Both the position numbers and the translations under genes were made by a program. The notes under the pieces are model-generated. The model ran no database searches. It saw only the letters and a program-made list of their open reading frames with translations, and was not told the DNA's origin. A stretch of DNA of 64,000 bases, taken from contig JAJNAZ010000007.1 of NCBI GenBank assembly GCA_021155855.1, positions 124,001 to 188,000 on the forward strand. Reading direction: 5' to 3'. The DNA comes from Solirubrobacterales bacterium. Its GTDB lineage: Bacteria; Actinomycetota; Thermoleophilia; Solirubrobacterales; 70-9. Below, piece after piece: positions 25,328 to 32,856 of this stretch (its first letter is position 1; the number at the start of each line of letters is the position of its first letter).

Positions 25328-26164
25328 ATGCAACGCGGCACAGAGGCTCCCGTAGAGGAGCCTCGTACATCCTCACGACCGGACCGGGGCGGCGCGCCGG
25401 CTAGCGCCGAGCCGACGATCGCCGTCGCCGGGCTGAGCCACTCGTTCGGGACGCTTCGGGTGATCGAGCGACTCGAGCTCGAGCTCGAGGCAGGCGAGCT
25501 GGTGGGCCTGGTCGGACCGTCGGGCTGCGGCAAGTCCACCCTGCTCGAGCTGGTCGCCGGGCTGCGCGAGCCGACCGCCGGAACGCTGCGGGTCGGCGAC
25601 CAGAACACGACCAGCGGTCGGCTCGCGCAGTGCGCATACATGGCCCAACGCGATCTGCTGCTGCCCTGGCTGGCGGCGATCGACAACGCGGCGCTGGCGC
25701 CGCGCAACCGCGGCGCCTCGCGGGCCGAGGCACGGGCCGAGGCGGCACCCCTGTTCGACCGCTTCGGGCTCGCGGGATTCGAGCTGGCACGCCCGGCGGA
25801 GCTCTCCGGCGGCATGCGCCAGCGGGTCGCCTTCTTGCGCACGCTGCTGGCGGGCAAGCCGGTGCTTCTCCTCGACGAGCCATTCGCCTCGCTCGACGCG
25901 ATCACCCGGGCGGAGATGCAGGAGTGGCTCGCCGGGGCGCTGGTCACCCAGGCCAGATCCGCGGTTCTGGTCAGCCACGACGTCGAGGAGGCGCTCTACC
26001 TCTGCGACCGCGTGCTCGTGCTCTCCTCGCGTCCGGCTGTCGTCGTCGCCGAGCTCGCGGCCCCCTCGCCGCGAGCGTTGCCTCGCAATCAGGTCGTCGC
26101 CGACCCGGCCTTCGTCGCCCTGCGCGAACGGGCCCTGTGGGCGCTTCAGGAGCGGCGGCGATGA
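25328..26164 (+). CDS. thiZ: HMP/thiamine-precursor ABC transporter ATP-binding protein
   Basis: 278 aa NitT/TauT-type ATPase. Walker A is VGPSGCGKSTLLELV, the Q-loop is YMAQRDLLLPWL, the signature LSGGMRQRVAFLRTLL, Walker B VLLLDEPFASLDAI and the H-loop VSHDVEEAL. TPP riboswitch control and the NMT1-like binding protein downstream indicate uptake of hydroxymethylpyrimidine or formylaminopyrimidine (ThiXYZ). The stop overlaps the permease start by 4 nt (ATGA). The first ~30 residues are hydrophilic and not conserved. Confidence 0.9.
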   Translation: MQRGTEAPVEEPRTSSRPDRGGAPASAEPTIAVAGLSHSFGTLRVIERLELELEAGELVGLVGPSGCGKSTLLELVAGLREPTAGTLRVGDQNTTSGRLAQCAYMAQRDLLLPWLAAIDNAALAPRNRGASRAEARAEAAPLFDRFGLAGFELARPAELSGGMRQRVAFLRTLLAGKPVLLLDEPFASLDAITRAEMQEWLAGALVTQARSAVLVSHDVEEALYLCDRVLVLSSRPAVVVAELAAPSPRALPRNQVVADPAFVALRERALWALQERRR

Positions 26165-26934
26165 GGCGCTGGCTGCCGCCGCTTGCGGTGATCGCAGCGC
26201 TGCTCGGACTCTGGGAGCTGGCCGCGCGCTGGGAGCTGATCGCCGACGCGCTCTCGATCGAGCCCTTCCTGGTCCCGGCGCCCAGTGACGTCGCCGAGTC
26301 GCTTTGGACCGACCGCGAGCTGCTGGCGGAGAACGCCTGGGTGACGGTCCAGGAGGTGCTGCTCGGCTTCGCGACCGCGGTCGCCGCCGGGGTCACGTTC
26401 GCGGTCGCCCTGCACCTCTCCGCGGTCCTGCGCCGTGCCTTCTATCCGCTGCTGATCGCCTCGCAGACGGTGCCGGTGATCGCGATCGCGCCGATCCTGG
26501 TCGTCTGGCTCGGGTTCGGGATCGGCCCGAAGCTGGCGATCATCGCCCTCGTCTGCTTCTTTCCGATCACTGTCAACACGCTCGATGGGCTGCGGTCGGT
26601 CGACCCGGAGCTGCCGCGGATGATGCGCACGCTGGACGCGACCCGGGTGCAGATCCTGCGCCGAGTCGAGATCCCCGCGGCGCTCCCGTTCCTGTTCAGC
26701 GGCGCCAAGATCGCCGCGGTGATCTCGGTGATCGGCGCCGTGTTCGGCGAGTGGTCGGGGGCGGACGAGGGCCTCGGCCACCTGATCCTGGTCGCGCAGG
26801 GCCAGGTGCAGACCGCGCGGGTGTTCGCGGCCGTAGTCGTGCTCTCGGCGCTCGCGATCGCCCTCTTCGGGCTGCTGGCGCTGCTCGAGCGCCGGTACGG
26901 CTGGTGGCTGCCGGGACGCGCGCGGACGGCATGA
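26161..26934 (+). CDS. thiX: HMP/thiamine-precursor ABC transporter permease
   Basis: 257 aa with six predicted helices and the EAA loop (DPELPRMMRTLDATRVQILRRVEIPAALP). The SSuC/TauC-like permease fold and the position between ATPase and binding-protein genes support a ThiX role. ATG 26161 overlaps the ATPase stop, so translation is coupled. The 3' end is followed by a 22 bp gap before the binding-protein gene. Confidence 0.9.
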   Translation: MRRWLPPLAVIAALLGLWELAARWELIADALSIEPFLVPAPSDVAESLWTDRELLAENAWVTVQEVLLGFATAVAAGVTFAVALHLSAVLRRAFYPLLIASQTVPVIAIAPILVVWLGFGIGPKLAIIALVCFFPITVNTLDGLRSVDPELPRMMRTLDATRVQILRRVEIPAALPFLFSGAKIAAVISVIGAVFGEWSGADEGLGHLILVAQGQVQTARVFAAVVVLSALAIALFGLLALLERRYGWWLPGRARTA

Positions 26935-26956
26935 GCGGCGCCCGGAGCGGATCAAG

Positions 26957-27976
26957 TTGAGGTCCACCCGGTGCACCCTCGTGCTCGCCACGGCCCTGGC
27001 GACGCTGGCGATCGGCGCCGGCTGCGGTGAGAAGGAGGAGTCGCGGGCGGGGGGCGAGCCGGAGCCGTTCGCTGTCGCGCTCGATTTTTACGTCAACCCG
27101 GACCACGCCGGTCTGTTCATGGCGCTCGAGCGCGGTTACTTCGAGCAGGCGGGGCTCGAAGTCGACCCTCAGGTTCCCTCCGACCCTTCGGCGCCGATCC
27201 GCCAAGTCGCCGCCGGGCGCGCCGATCTCGCGATCTCCTATGAGCCCGAGGTGCTGCTGGCCCGCGACCAGGGCCTCGATGTGGTCGCGATCGCCGCCCT
27301 GGTCCCGCGGCCGCTGACCTCGCTGATCTCGCTGCCCGAGGCGGGGATCGAGGACCCGGCGGACCTCGACGGCAAGACGATCGCCACGGCCGGGATCCCC
27401 TACCAGGCGGACTTCCTCGACGCGATCCTCGCCGAGGAGGGCCTGGCGCTCGGTGACGTCAGGCAGGTGGACGTCGGTCTCGGCCTGCTGCCGGCGGTTC
27501 TCTCCGGGCGCGCCGACGCGATGCTCGGCGGCTTTCGCAACATCGAGGGCGTCGACCTGGCCGAGCGTGGCCGCGACCCGCGCGTGGTCCCGGTCGACGA
27601 CCTCGGCATCCCCACCTACGACGAGCTCGTCCTGGTCGCCGACTCCGATCGAGTGGCGGACGACCCCGAGCTCCTGCGGCTGTTCATCGCCGCTCTCGAG
27701 CGCGGCACCCGCGACGCCGTCGACGATCCCGCGGCGGCGACCGAGGCGGTGCTCGACGCCGGCGAAGGGCTCGAGCCGGAGCTGACCCGAGCCGAGGTCG
27801 ACGCCACGCTGCCGCTGCTTCTGGCGGAGGGCGAATCGCGGCCGTTCGGCTACATGGACGGTCAGGAGTGGGAGCGCTTCGCCGGCTTCTTCGCCGACCG
27901 CGGTCTGCTCGGCACCCGGCCGCAGGCCTCGGAGCTGCTCACCAACAAGCTGCTGCCGGGCGAGATTCCCGAGTAG
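26957..27976 (+). CDS. thiY: HMP/thiamine-precursor ABC transporter substrate-binding lipoprotein
   Basis: 339 aa NMT1/THI5-like binding protein, anchored as a lipoprotein (lipobox IGAGCG, Cys about 23). Family features: VALDFYVNPDHAGLFMALERGYFEQAGL at the start of the mature part, then APIRQVAAGRADLAISYEPEVLLA and YDELVLVADSD. THI5-like proteins bind pyrimidine precursors of thiamine. The start is a TTG at 26957 with GGAG ~10 nt upstream. It is the last gene of the operon and converges with alkA, leaving 3 bp between the coding ends. Confidence 0.9.
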   Translation: MRSTRCTLVLATALATLAIGAGCGEKEESRAGGEPEPFAVALDFYVNPDHAGLFMALERGYFEQAGLEVDPQVPSDPSAPIRQVAAGRADLAISYEPEVLLARDQGLDVVAIAALVPRPLTSLISLPEAGIEDPADLDGKTIATAGIPYQADFLDAILAEEGLALGDVRQVDVGLGLLPAVLSGRADAMLGGFRNIEGVDLAERGRDPRVVPVDDLGIPTYDELVLVADSDRVADDPELLRLFIAALERGTRDAVDDPAAATEAVLDAGEGLEPELTRAEVDATLPLLLAEGESRPFGYMDGQEWERFAGFFADRGLLGTRPQASELLTNKLLPGEIPE

Positions 27977-27979
27977 GGC

Positions 27980-28906
27980 TCAGGCGGCGAGCCCGAGCGG
28001 GGGCGCCTGCGCGACGGCGCCGTGCCAGCGCACCAGCGCGAAGCTTCCGGCTAGCCCGCGGAAGGGCGCGTAGGGGGCGAAGTACTCCTCGACCTCCTCG
28101 ACCGTGGCTCGGCGACCGAGGCGGGCGAGGACCCCGACCAGCTTCACGTAGGCCAGGTCCCCGGCGGGCAGCGCATCGGGTTCGCCACGGCCGCTGAACC
28201 CGAGGATCTGGACCGTCCACGGGCCGATCCCGGGGATCCGCAGCAGCCGAAGGTCCCCCGTCTCGCAGGAGGGATCGACGCGGCCGGCGGCGACCTCGCG
28301 CGCGCAGCGAATCAGGGCAATCGCCCGCGACGGCGCGAGATCGAATGCGGCGAGCTCGGCGGGTGCGCGACCTGAGATCAGCTCCGCCGCCGGCACACCC
28401 CTGAGCGGCCCGGGGCCTCGCCACACGGCTGTCGGCTCGGCCGCCGGCATCAGCTTGCTCCCCCACCGCAGGACGATGCGGCGCTGGATCTCGGCCGCGC
28501 GGCTGGCCTCGATCAGCTGCTCGGTGACCGCCCATGCGAGCGCCTCCCACGGCCACGGCCGGCGCCGCGGCCGGTGCCACGGGCGGTGGTGGATCGCCTC
28601 GCCGATCAGCGGGTCGCCGCGGAAGGCGCGCGCGAACTCGCTCAGGTCCTCGTCGACGCCGAGCGCGAACCGCATCCGCTCGATCGCGGTCTCGAGCGCG
28701 GCGGCCGTCGTGGTGGGCTCGCAGCCGGCGGCGCGCAGGACCACCCGGCTGCGCTCCGGCTGCCAGGCATGGACGACGACCAGTTCGCCGCCAACCTCGA
28801 GCAGGCGCGAGACGACCGCACCCCGCCGCCGGGCGACGCCGTCGCCGCCGAGCCGCGAGGGCAGCCGGTACGGCCACCGCGGGCGTACCTCGACCTCGAG
28901 GGGCAC
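27980..28906 (-). CDS. alkA: DNA-3-methyladenine glycosylase II family protein (AlkA-like)
   Basis: Base-excision repair glycosylase removing alkylated purines, 308 aa. The helix-hairpin-helix is LLRIPGIGPWTVQILGFSG and the catalytic Asp follows in LPAGDLAYVKLVG. The N-terminal ~95 residues match the extra beta domain of AlkA proteins. It is longer than HhH-only enzymes. The GTG lies 3 nt after the stop of the upstream membrane protein, so the two are one transcript starting near 29239. A Pro/Ala/Gly-rich tail ends the protein. Confidence 0.85.
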   Translation of the reverse strand: MPLEVEVRPRWPYRLPSRLGGDGVARRRGAVVSRLLEVGGELVVVHAWQPERSRVVLRAAGCEPTTTAAALETAIERMRFALGVDEDLSEFARAFRGDPLIGEAIHHRPWHRPRRRPWPWEALAWAVTEQLIEASRAAEIQRRIVLRWGSKLMPAAEPTAVWRGPGPLRGVPAAELISGRAPAELAAFDLAPSRAIALIRCAREVAAGRVDPSCETGDLRLLRIPGIGPWTVQILGFSGRGEPDALPAGDLAYVKLVGVLARLGRRATVEEVEEYFAPYAPFRGLAGSFALVRWHGAVAQAPPLGLAA

Positions 28907-28909
28907 GCG

Positions 28910-29230
28910 CTACTGGTCGCCGAGCAGGTGGACGTCGACCAAGAACGAGCGGCTGGCGACGACCTTCACCGGGCGCTCGCGACCGCGCGATCGCTTCCCC
29001 GGCCGGCGGCCGGAGCCACCGCGGGTCGCGCGCACCACCGCGACCGTGGCCGCGCCGGCGACCAATCCGCCGGCGGCGGCGAGCGCGGCGGTGCGGACCT
29101 CACCGCGCCAGACCGAGAGATCGCCGCGCTGCTCGCGACGCGCGGGCAGTGGGCGGGCGGGTTGCGCCTCGGTGGCGTCGCCGGTCGCCGGCATCTCGAT
29201 CGCCTCGCTCTCCAGGAGGTCCTCTCGCAT
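28910..29230 (-). CDS. Small single-pass membrane protein (unknown)
   Basis: 106 aa. An acidic N-terminus (MREDLLESEAIEMPATGD), one hydrophobic stretch with Gly/Ala (AALAAAGGLVAGAATVAVV) and then a strongly basic segment (RGGSGRRPGKRSRGRERPVK) before VVASRSFLVDVHLLGDQ. No family recognised. TAGAGT ends 8 nt before the ATG and there is no Shine-Dalgarno. It is the first gene of a pair with alkA; a role in DNA repair is not implied by the sequence. Confidence 0.6.
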   Translation of the reverse strand: MREDLLESEAIEMPATGDATEAQPARPLPARREQRGDLSVWRGEVRTAALAAAGGLVAGAATVAVVRATRGGSGRRPGKRSRGRERPVKVVASRSFLVDVHLLGDQ

Positions 29231-29238
29231 CGGCTTTT

Positions 29239-29244
29239 ACTCTA
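29239..29244 (-). promoter_or_regulatory. -10-like TAGAGT before the small membrane protein-alkA pair
   Basis: TAGAGT on the minus strand ends 8 nt before the ATG at 29230. A TTGACA occurs at 29255-29250 but only 5 nt upstream of it, too close to be its -35. Confidence 0.45.
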
Positions 29245-29252
29245 AGGGCTTG

Positions 29253-30407
29253 TCAAGCGGCAGCCTCCGACACCCCTCGAAGGGGTAGCCGGTAGATGCG
29301 GTACTTCTGCACCACCCTGCCGCCCATGCCCGCCATCGCGCGGTTCATCGGGTCGTTGGTCTCCAGGATCCAGCCCATGTGGCCGCCCAGCGGGCCGTGC
29401 GCCGCGGCGGTCTGCACGTGGCGCTCGTACAACGCCGCGGCCACGCCGAGGTGCTGGTATTCGGACCTGACCCCGAGCGCGAATACGCGCAGGCGGTCGA
29501 TGTAGCGGCGCCGGCGCAAAAAGTGCCACCAGCCGAACGGCAGCAGGCGGCCGTTCATCCGCGCCAGCGCCTGCTCGACGTCGGGCAGGGTGAGCGCCGC
29601 GCCGACCACCTCGCCGTCCTTCTCCGCGATCATCGCCCAGTTCTCGTCCAGGATCGGCTTCAGGCTCTTGGCCTGGAAGGCGACCTCGGCCTCGGTGATC
29701 GGGACGAACCCCCAGTTGTCGCCCCAGGCCTCGTTGTAGACCTCCATGAACCGGGCGACCTCGGCCGCCATCTCGGCCTTGCGCATCGAGCGCAGGACGA
29801 CGCCCTCGTCGCGGGACTTCTGCGCCGCGGCGTGGATCAACGGGTGCAGCTCGGTGCCCTCCTTCAGCCGGCCGAACCACAGCTCCCACATCAGCAGGTC
29901 GGCCTGCTTGGTGAGTCCGAACGCCTCGAGGCGCTGTGCATAGTAGGGCGGATGCCAGGGCTCGAGGATCATCGACGGCTCGTCGTAGCCCTCGATCAGG
30001 ATCCCGCACTCGTCGTTGAGGGTGAAGTCCATCGGTCCCAGCATCCGCTCGCGGCCGCGGGCGCGCAGCCAATCCGCGGCCGCCTCGATCAGCGCCGCGA
30101 ACACGGCCGGGTCGTCCTCAGCCTCGAAAAAGCCGAACATGCCGTCGTTTCCCCCCTGGAACTCGTCCCAGCGCCGATCGATATGGGCGCTGACCCGCCC
30201 GACAACCTCGCCGTCGCGCTCGGCGGTGAACAGCTGCACCTCGGCGTGCTCGAACCACGGGTTCTTGTGCGGGTCGAGGAACCGGCGGCGCTCGAACCGC
30301 AGCGGCGGCACCCACCGGGGGTCGTCGCGCCGCAGGCGGTAGGGAAGCTCGATGAACCGCTTCAGGTCGCGCTTGCCCACGAGTGGCCGGATCGAGACCT
30401 CCCTCAC
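29253..30407 (-). CDS. GNAT-fold acyltransferase, candidate bacterial ceramide synthase
   Basis: 384 aa protein of the YghO-like GNAT group. It begins VREVSIRPLVGKRDLKRFIELPYRL and has the marks DDPRWVPPLRFERRRFLDPHKNPWFEHAE, ERMLGPMDFTLNDECGILIEGYDEPS and, in the C-terminal GNAT half, RVFALGVRSEYQHLGVAAALYE. Single-domain GNATs of similar length include the ceramide synthase of Caulobacter, which N-acylates the long-chain base. It is divergent from an SPT-like enzyme and shares a promoter with it, so lipid N-acylation is a reasonable guess. The GTG at 30407 is 7 nt after TAGGTT. Assignment to the GNAT superfamily is firm, the substrate is inferred. Confidence 0.75.
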   Translation of the reverse strand: MREVSIRPLVGKRDLKRFIELPYRLRRDDPRWVPPLRFERRRFLDPHKNPWFEHAEVQLFTAERDGEVVGRVSAHIDRRWDEFQGGNDGMFGFFEAEDDPAVFAALIEAAADWLRARGRERMLGPMDFTLNDECGILIEGYDEPSMILEPWHPPYYAQRLEAFGLTKQADLLMWELWFGRLKEGTELHPLIHAAAQKSRDEGVVLRSMRKAEMAAEVARFMEVYNEAWGDNWGFVPITEAEVAFQAKSLKPILDENWAMIAEKDGEVVGAALTLPDVEQALARMNGRLLPFGWWHFLRRRRYIDRLRVFALGVRSEYQHLGVAAALYERHVQTAAAHGPLGGHMGWILETNDPMNRAMAGMGGRVVQKYRIYRLPLRGVSEAAA

Positions 30408-30414
30408 CGGGCGG

Positions 30415-30424
30415 AACCTACACT
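30415..30424. promoter_or_regulatory. Symmetric bidirectional -10 element (GNAT / SPT-like)
   Basis: TAGGTT on the minus strand (30420-30415) lies 7 nt before the GTG at 30407. TACACT on the plus strand (30419-30424) lies 7 nt before the ATG at 30432. The two hexamers share the TA at 30419-30420, so the arrangement is symmetric around one dinucleotide. Neither gene has a Shine-Dalgarno. Confidence 0.6.
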
Positions 30425-30431
30425 TCCGGGA

Positions 30432-31694
30432 ATGAGCGAGACCGCACGCGCTCCCGTGGACGTGTTCGAGAAGGCGAGAACCCACGACCGCGCCGAGCAG
30501 CTCGAGATGGCCAAGGAAGCCGATCTTCTGCCGTACTTTCGCGTGCTCACCTCGGAGGCCGGGCCCGTGGTCGAGATGGAGGGCCGCGAGACGATCATGC
30601 TCGGCTCGAACAACTACCTCGGCCTGACCGGGGACCCGCGCGTCAAGCAGGCCGCCCGCGAGGCACTGGAGACCTACGGCACCGGGCTCACCGGGTCGCG
30701 ACTGCTCAACGGCACCACGCCCCTGCACCTCGAGCTCGAGCGCGAGCTCGCCGAGTGGATGGGAGTCGAGGACGCGATCGTGTTCACAACCGGCCATCAG
30801 GCGAACGTCGGCTGCATCGGCACCATCCTCGAGCCGGGCGACACGGTGATCTGCGACTCCGCCGATCACGCCTCGATCCTCGACGGCTGCCGGCTCTCGG
30901 GCGCGAAGCTGCGCCCCTTCCGCCACAACCAGATGCCAAAGCTCGAAAAGATGCTCGTGCGAGCGGCGGACGACGGCGGCGGCGTACTGGTGGTGGTCGA
31001 CGGCGTGTTCTCGATGGAGGGCGACCTCTGTGACCTGCCGGCGATCGTCGAGCTCTGCGGGCGCTACGGCGCCCGGCTGATGGTCGACGAGGCGCACGCC
31101 GTCGGGGTGCTAGGCGCCCGCGGCGCCGGTACCTGCGAGCTGTTCGGGCTCGAGGACCGGGTCGACCTGCGGATGGGGACTTTCTCGAAGAGCATCGCCT
31201 CCTGCGGCGGCTTCATCGCCGGACCGGCGGAGGTGGTCGAGTACCTGCGGATCGCCTCGCGACCGTTCATCTTCACCGCCTCCGCGGTGCCGGCGGCGGT
31301 CGGGGCGGCGCTGGGAGCAGTGCGGATCATCCGTTCCGAGGGCGCCGAGCTGATGGAGCGATTGCTCGACAACGCCCGCTATCTGCGCCGGGGACTTCGC
31401 GACCTCGGCCTGCGCGTGATCGAGCCGGGCAGGCTCCCGGACGGCAGCGAGGCCACCACGCCCGTGGTTCCGGTCGTCGTCGGCGAGGACTGGCAGGCGG
31501 TGCTGCTCTGGAAGGCGCTGTTCGACCGCGGTGTCTACACCAACGTCGCCATCCACCCCGCCGTGCCCCCGGGCGGGGCATTGCTTCGCACCTCGCTGAT
31601 GGCGAGCCATGAGCGCGAGCATCTCGACCGCGCCCTGGCGACCATCAAGGCGACGATCGTCGACTTCGCCGACCTGCCCCGTTCGGCTCCTTGA
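30432..31694 (+). CDS. Alpha-oxoamine synthase, serine palmitoyltransferase-like
   Basis: PLP enzyme condensing an amino acid with an acyl-CoA, 420 aa. The PLP lysine is Lys 253 in GTFSKSIASCGGF, the His/Asp sites are in DSADHASILDG and VDEAHAVGVLG. Several blocks follow serine palmitoyltransferase rather than BioF or KBL: an N-terminal arm before LPYFRVL, FRHN at 163, RPFIFTASAVP near 277, and LLWKALFDRGVYTNVAIHPAVPP. The first committed step of sphingolipid synthesis is therefore the best single guess; 8-amino-7-oxononanoate synthase is the main alternative, but no biotin genes are near. A rho-independent-like terminator follows at 31722. Confidence 0.8.
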   Translation: MSETARAPVDVFEKARTHDRAEQLEMAKEADLLPYFRVLTSEAGPVVEMEGRETIMLGSNNYLGLTGDPRVKQAAREALETYGTGLTGSRLLNGTTPLHLELERELAEWMGVEDAIVFTTGHQANVGCIGTILEPGDTVICDSADHASILDGCRLSGAKLRPFRHNQMPKLEKMLVRAADDGGGVLVVVDGVFSMEGDLCDLPAIVELCGRYGARLMVDEAHAVGVLGARGAGTCELFGLEDRVDLRMGTFSKSIASCGGFIAGPAEVVEYLRIASRPFIFTASAVPAAVGAALGAVRIIRSEGAELMERLLDNARYLRRGLRDLGLRVIEPGRLPDGSEATTPVVPVVVGEDWQAVLLWKALFDRGVYTNVAIHPAVPPGGALLRTSLMASHEREHLDRALATIKATIVDFADLPRSAP

Positions 31695-31721
31695 GCGGCC
31701 GCCGCTCGGGACCTCGCCTTT

Positions 31722-31740
31722 CCCCCCAACGGGGGATTTT
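31722..31740 (+). terminator. Rho-independent-like terminator after the SPT-like gene
   Basis: Six C (31722-31727), loop AAC, five G (31731-31735), then ATTTT. The stem is short but GC-only and followed by T residues. It occupies the first part of the 317 bp gap 31695-32011 that otherwise holds the mIHF promoter and leader. Confidence 0.55.
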
Positions 31741-31827
31741 CCCTTTGTCCACTTTCGGACATGCGTCGCTCACGCACAAAAAAGATGCTCATAGCGAACG
31801 ACGGTGGGGGCGCCGCGAGCCGACGCA

Positions 31828-31857
31828 TTGACGTGAGCGCTCGCTTTTCCATAGGTT
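31828..31857 (+). promoter_or_regulatory. Housekeeping-type promoter of the mIHF gene
   Basis: TTGACG at 31828-31833 and TAGGTT at 31852-31857 are separated by 18 nt, the clearest -35/-10 pair in the window. Transcription would start near 31864, leaving a ~150 nt leader before the ATG at 32012. The leader has no recognised riboswitch motif. Confidence 0.6.
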
Positions 31858-32011
31858 GCGCGAGCGCCGAACGCACCCTGGGGCAGGGAGCGGTCGAGAC
31901 GAAGAAGGTGTGATTTGTCCCGGCCCGCCCTGGAGCGGCAGCGAGCCGCACGGGATGCGACGGGCGCCGATATCCCGCAACCCGCAACCCCCACTTGGAG
32001 GAGGAGTGAGT

Positions 32012-32356
32012 ATGGAAGCTGCCTCGACCCTGGTTCCTGCCGCGATGCCGCAGCACATGCAGGCGCTCGAACACGCCAACCGCGTCCGGCTGGCGAGGGC
32101 GTCGCTGAAGCGGTCGGTCGCAGCGGGTCAGGTCGGTGCGGCGGAGATCGTCCGGGAGTGTCCGTGGGAGGTCGAGTCGATGACGGTCGGCGAACTGCTG
32201 AGGAGCCAGCGCAGGTGGGGACGGACACGCGCGCGCAAGTTCCTCTTCTCGATGGCGCTGAACGAGAACCGTGAGCTCGGAAGGCTGACGCAGCGCCAGC
32301 GCGACGTTCTGGCGAGAGAGCTCGAGACAAAGCGCCCCGTGCTCAAGCTGCCGTAG
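32012..32356 (+). CDS. mihF: Actinobacterial integration host factor (mIHF-like nucleoid protein)
   Basis: 114 aa DNA-binding protein of the mIHF type, unrelated to HU/IHF of other bacteria. The N-terminal helix is ALEHANRVRLARASLKRSVAAGQ and the H2TH part is MTVGELLRSQRRWGRTRARKFLFS followed by GRLTQRQRDVLARELE. mIHF bends DNA and organises the nucleoid; it is essential in mycobacteria. The start ATG follows GGAGGAGGAG by ~7 nt. An in-frame ATG 156 nt upstream would add unconserved residues and is rejected. Strong promoter, long leader and strong ribosome site fit an abundant protein. A GC-rich hairpin follows. Confidence 0.88.
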   Translation: MEAASTLVPAAMPQHMQALEHANRVRLARASLKRSVAAGQVGAAEIVRECPWEVESMTVGELLRSQRRWGRTRARKFLFSMALNENRELGRLTQRQRDVLARELETKRPVLKLP

Positions 32357-32391
32357 GACTCGACCGGGGATCGGTCGGTAACGGTCGATAC

Positions 32392-32418
32392 GGGGCGGGC
32401 GCCGAGCGCGCCCGCCCC
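32392..32418 (+). terminator. Strong GC hairpin after mihF
   Basis: GGGGCGGGCGC (32392-32402) pairs perfectly with GCGCCCGCCCC (32408-32418) around a 5-nt loop. There is no T-tract, but its position 35 bp after mihF and before the convergent gene end at 32451 suits a terminator for both strands. Confidence 0.5.
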
Positions 32419-32450
32419 GCCGCCGAGCACCCCGCCGGGGCGGAACCTCA

Positions 32451-32840
32451 CTAGAAGCCGATGTTGAGCGGCACCGGGCTCGCGCCGGCGAAGCCGAAGA
32501 ACCAGATCCCGAATCCGACGATCGCGATCCCCGCGCTGGCGACGAGGATCACCTCGAGTACCGAGCTGCGCCCGAGCGGGCGGTTGCGTCGCTCCTGAAG
32601 CGCCGCGTGGCGCCGGTTGAGCCATGAGAGAGCGGCGACGACGGCGAAGACCGTGACCACGATCCCGAGCATCGTCACCATCAACGCGGTGCCGAGCGAA
32701 GCCGAGCCCTGAACCTGGGAGCCGATCCAGAGCCAGCCGAGCGGGACGCCGATCCACAGGAACATGCATCCGGCGAGCATCAACAGCACCAGCGCGGCGC
32801 TGGCCGGCCCGCTCATGATCTCACGCAGTCGGGAGACCAT
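32451..32840 (-). CDS. Small multi-pass membrane protein (unknown)
   Basis: 129 aa with three hydrophobic stretches: ALVLLMLAGCMFLWIGVPLGWLWIG, ALMVTMLGIVVTVFAVVAAL and VILVASAGIAIVGFGIWFFGF. A short basic loop (RRHAALQERRNRPLGR) separates the last two. No family recognised; several Trp and Gly residues in the first helix. It follows another membrane protein gene by 16 bp on the same strand and probably shares its transcript. Start could be MSG at 32816 instead of 32840. Confidence 0.6.
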   Translation of the reverse strand: MVSRLREIMSGPASAALVLLMLAGCMFLWIGVPLGWLWIGSQVQGSASLGTALMVTMLGIVVTVFAVVAALSWLNRRHAALQERRNRPLGRSSVLEVILVASAGIAIVGFGIWFFGFAGASPVPLNIGF

Positions 32841-32856
32841 CGCCGTGAGGGTACGG

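Noticed and set aside
29250-29255. Perfect TTGACA on the minus strand near the small membrane gene
   Set aside because: Only 5 nt from the TAGAGT -10 candidate, so the spacing is impossible for a promoter pair.
31765-31787. Small hairpin TGCGT...ACGCA followed by an A-run
   Set aside because: An A-run after the stem is wrong for a plus-strand terminator and the T-run precedes the stem on the minus strand.
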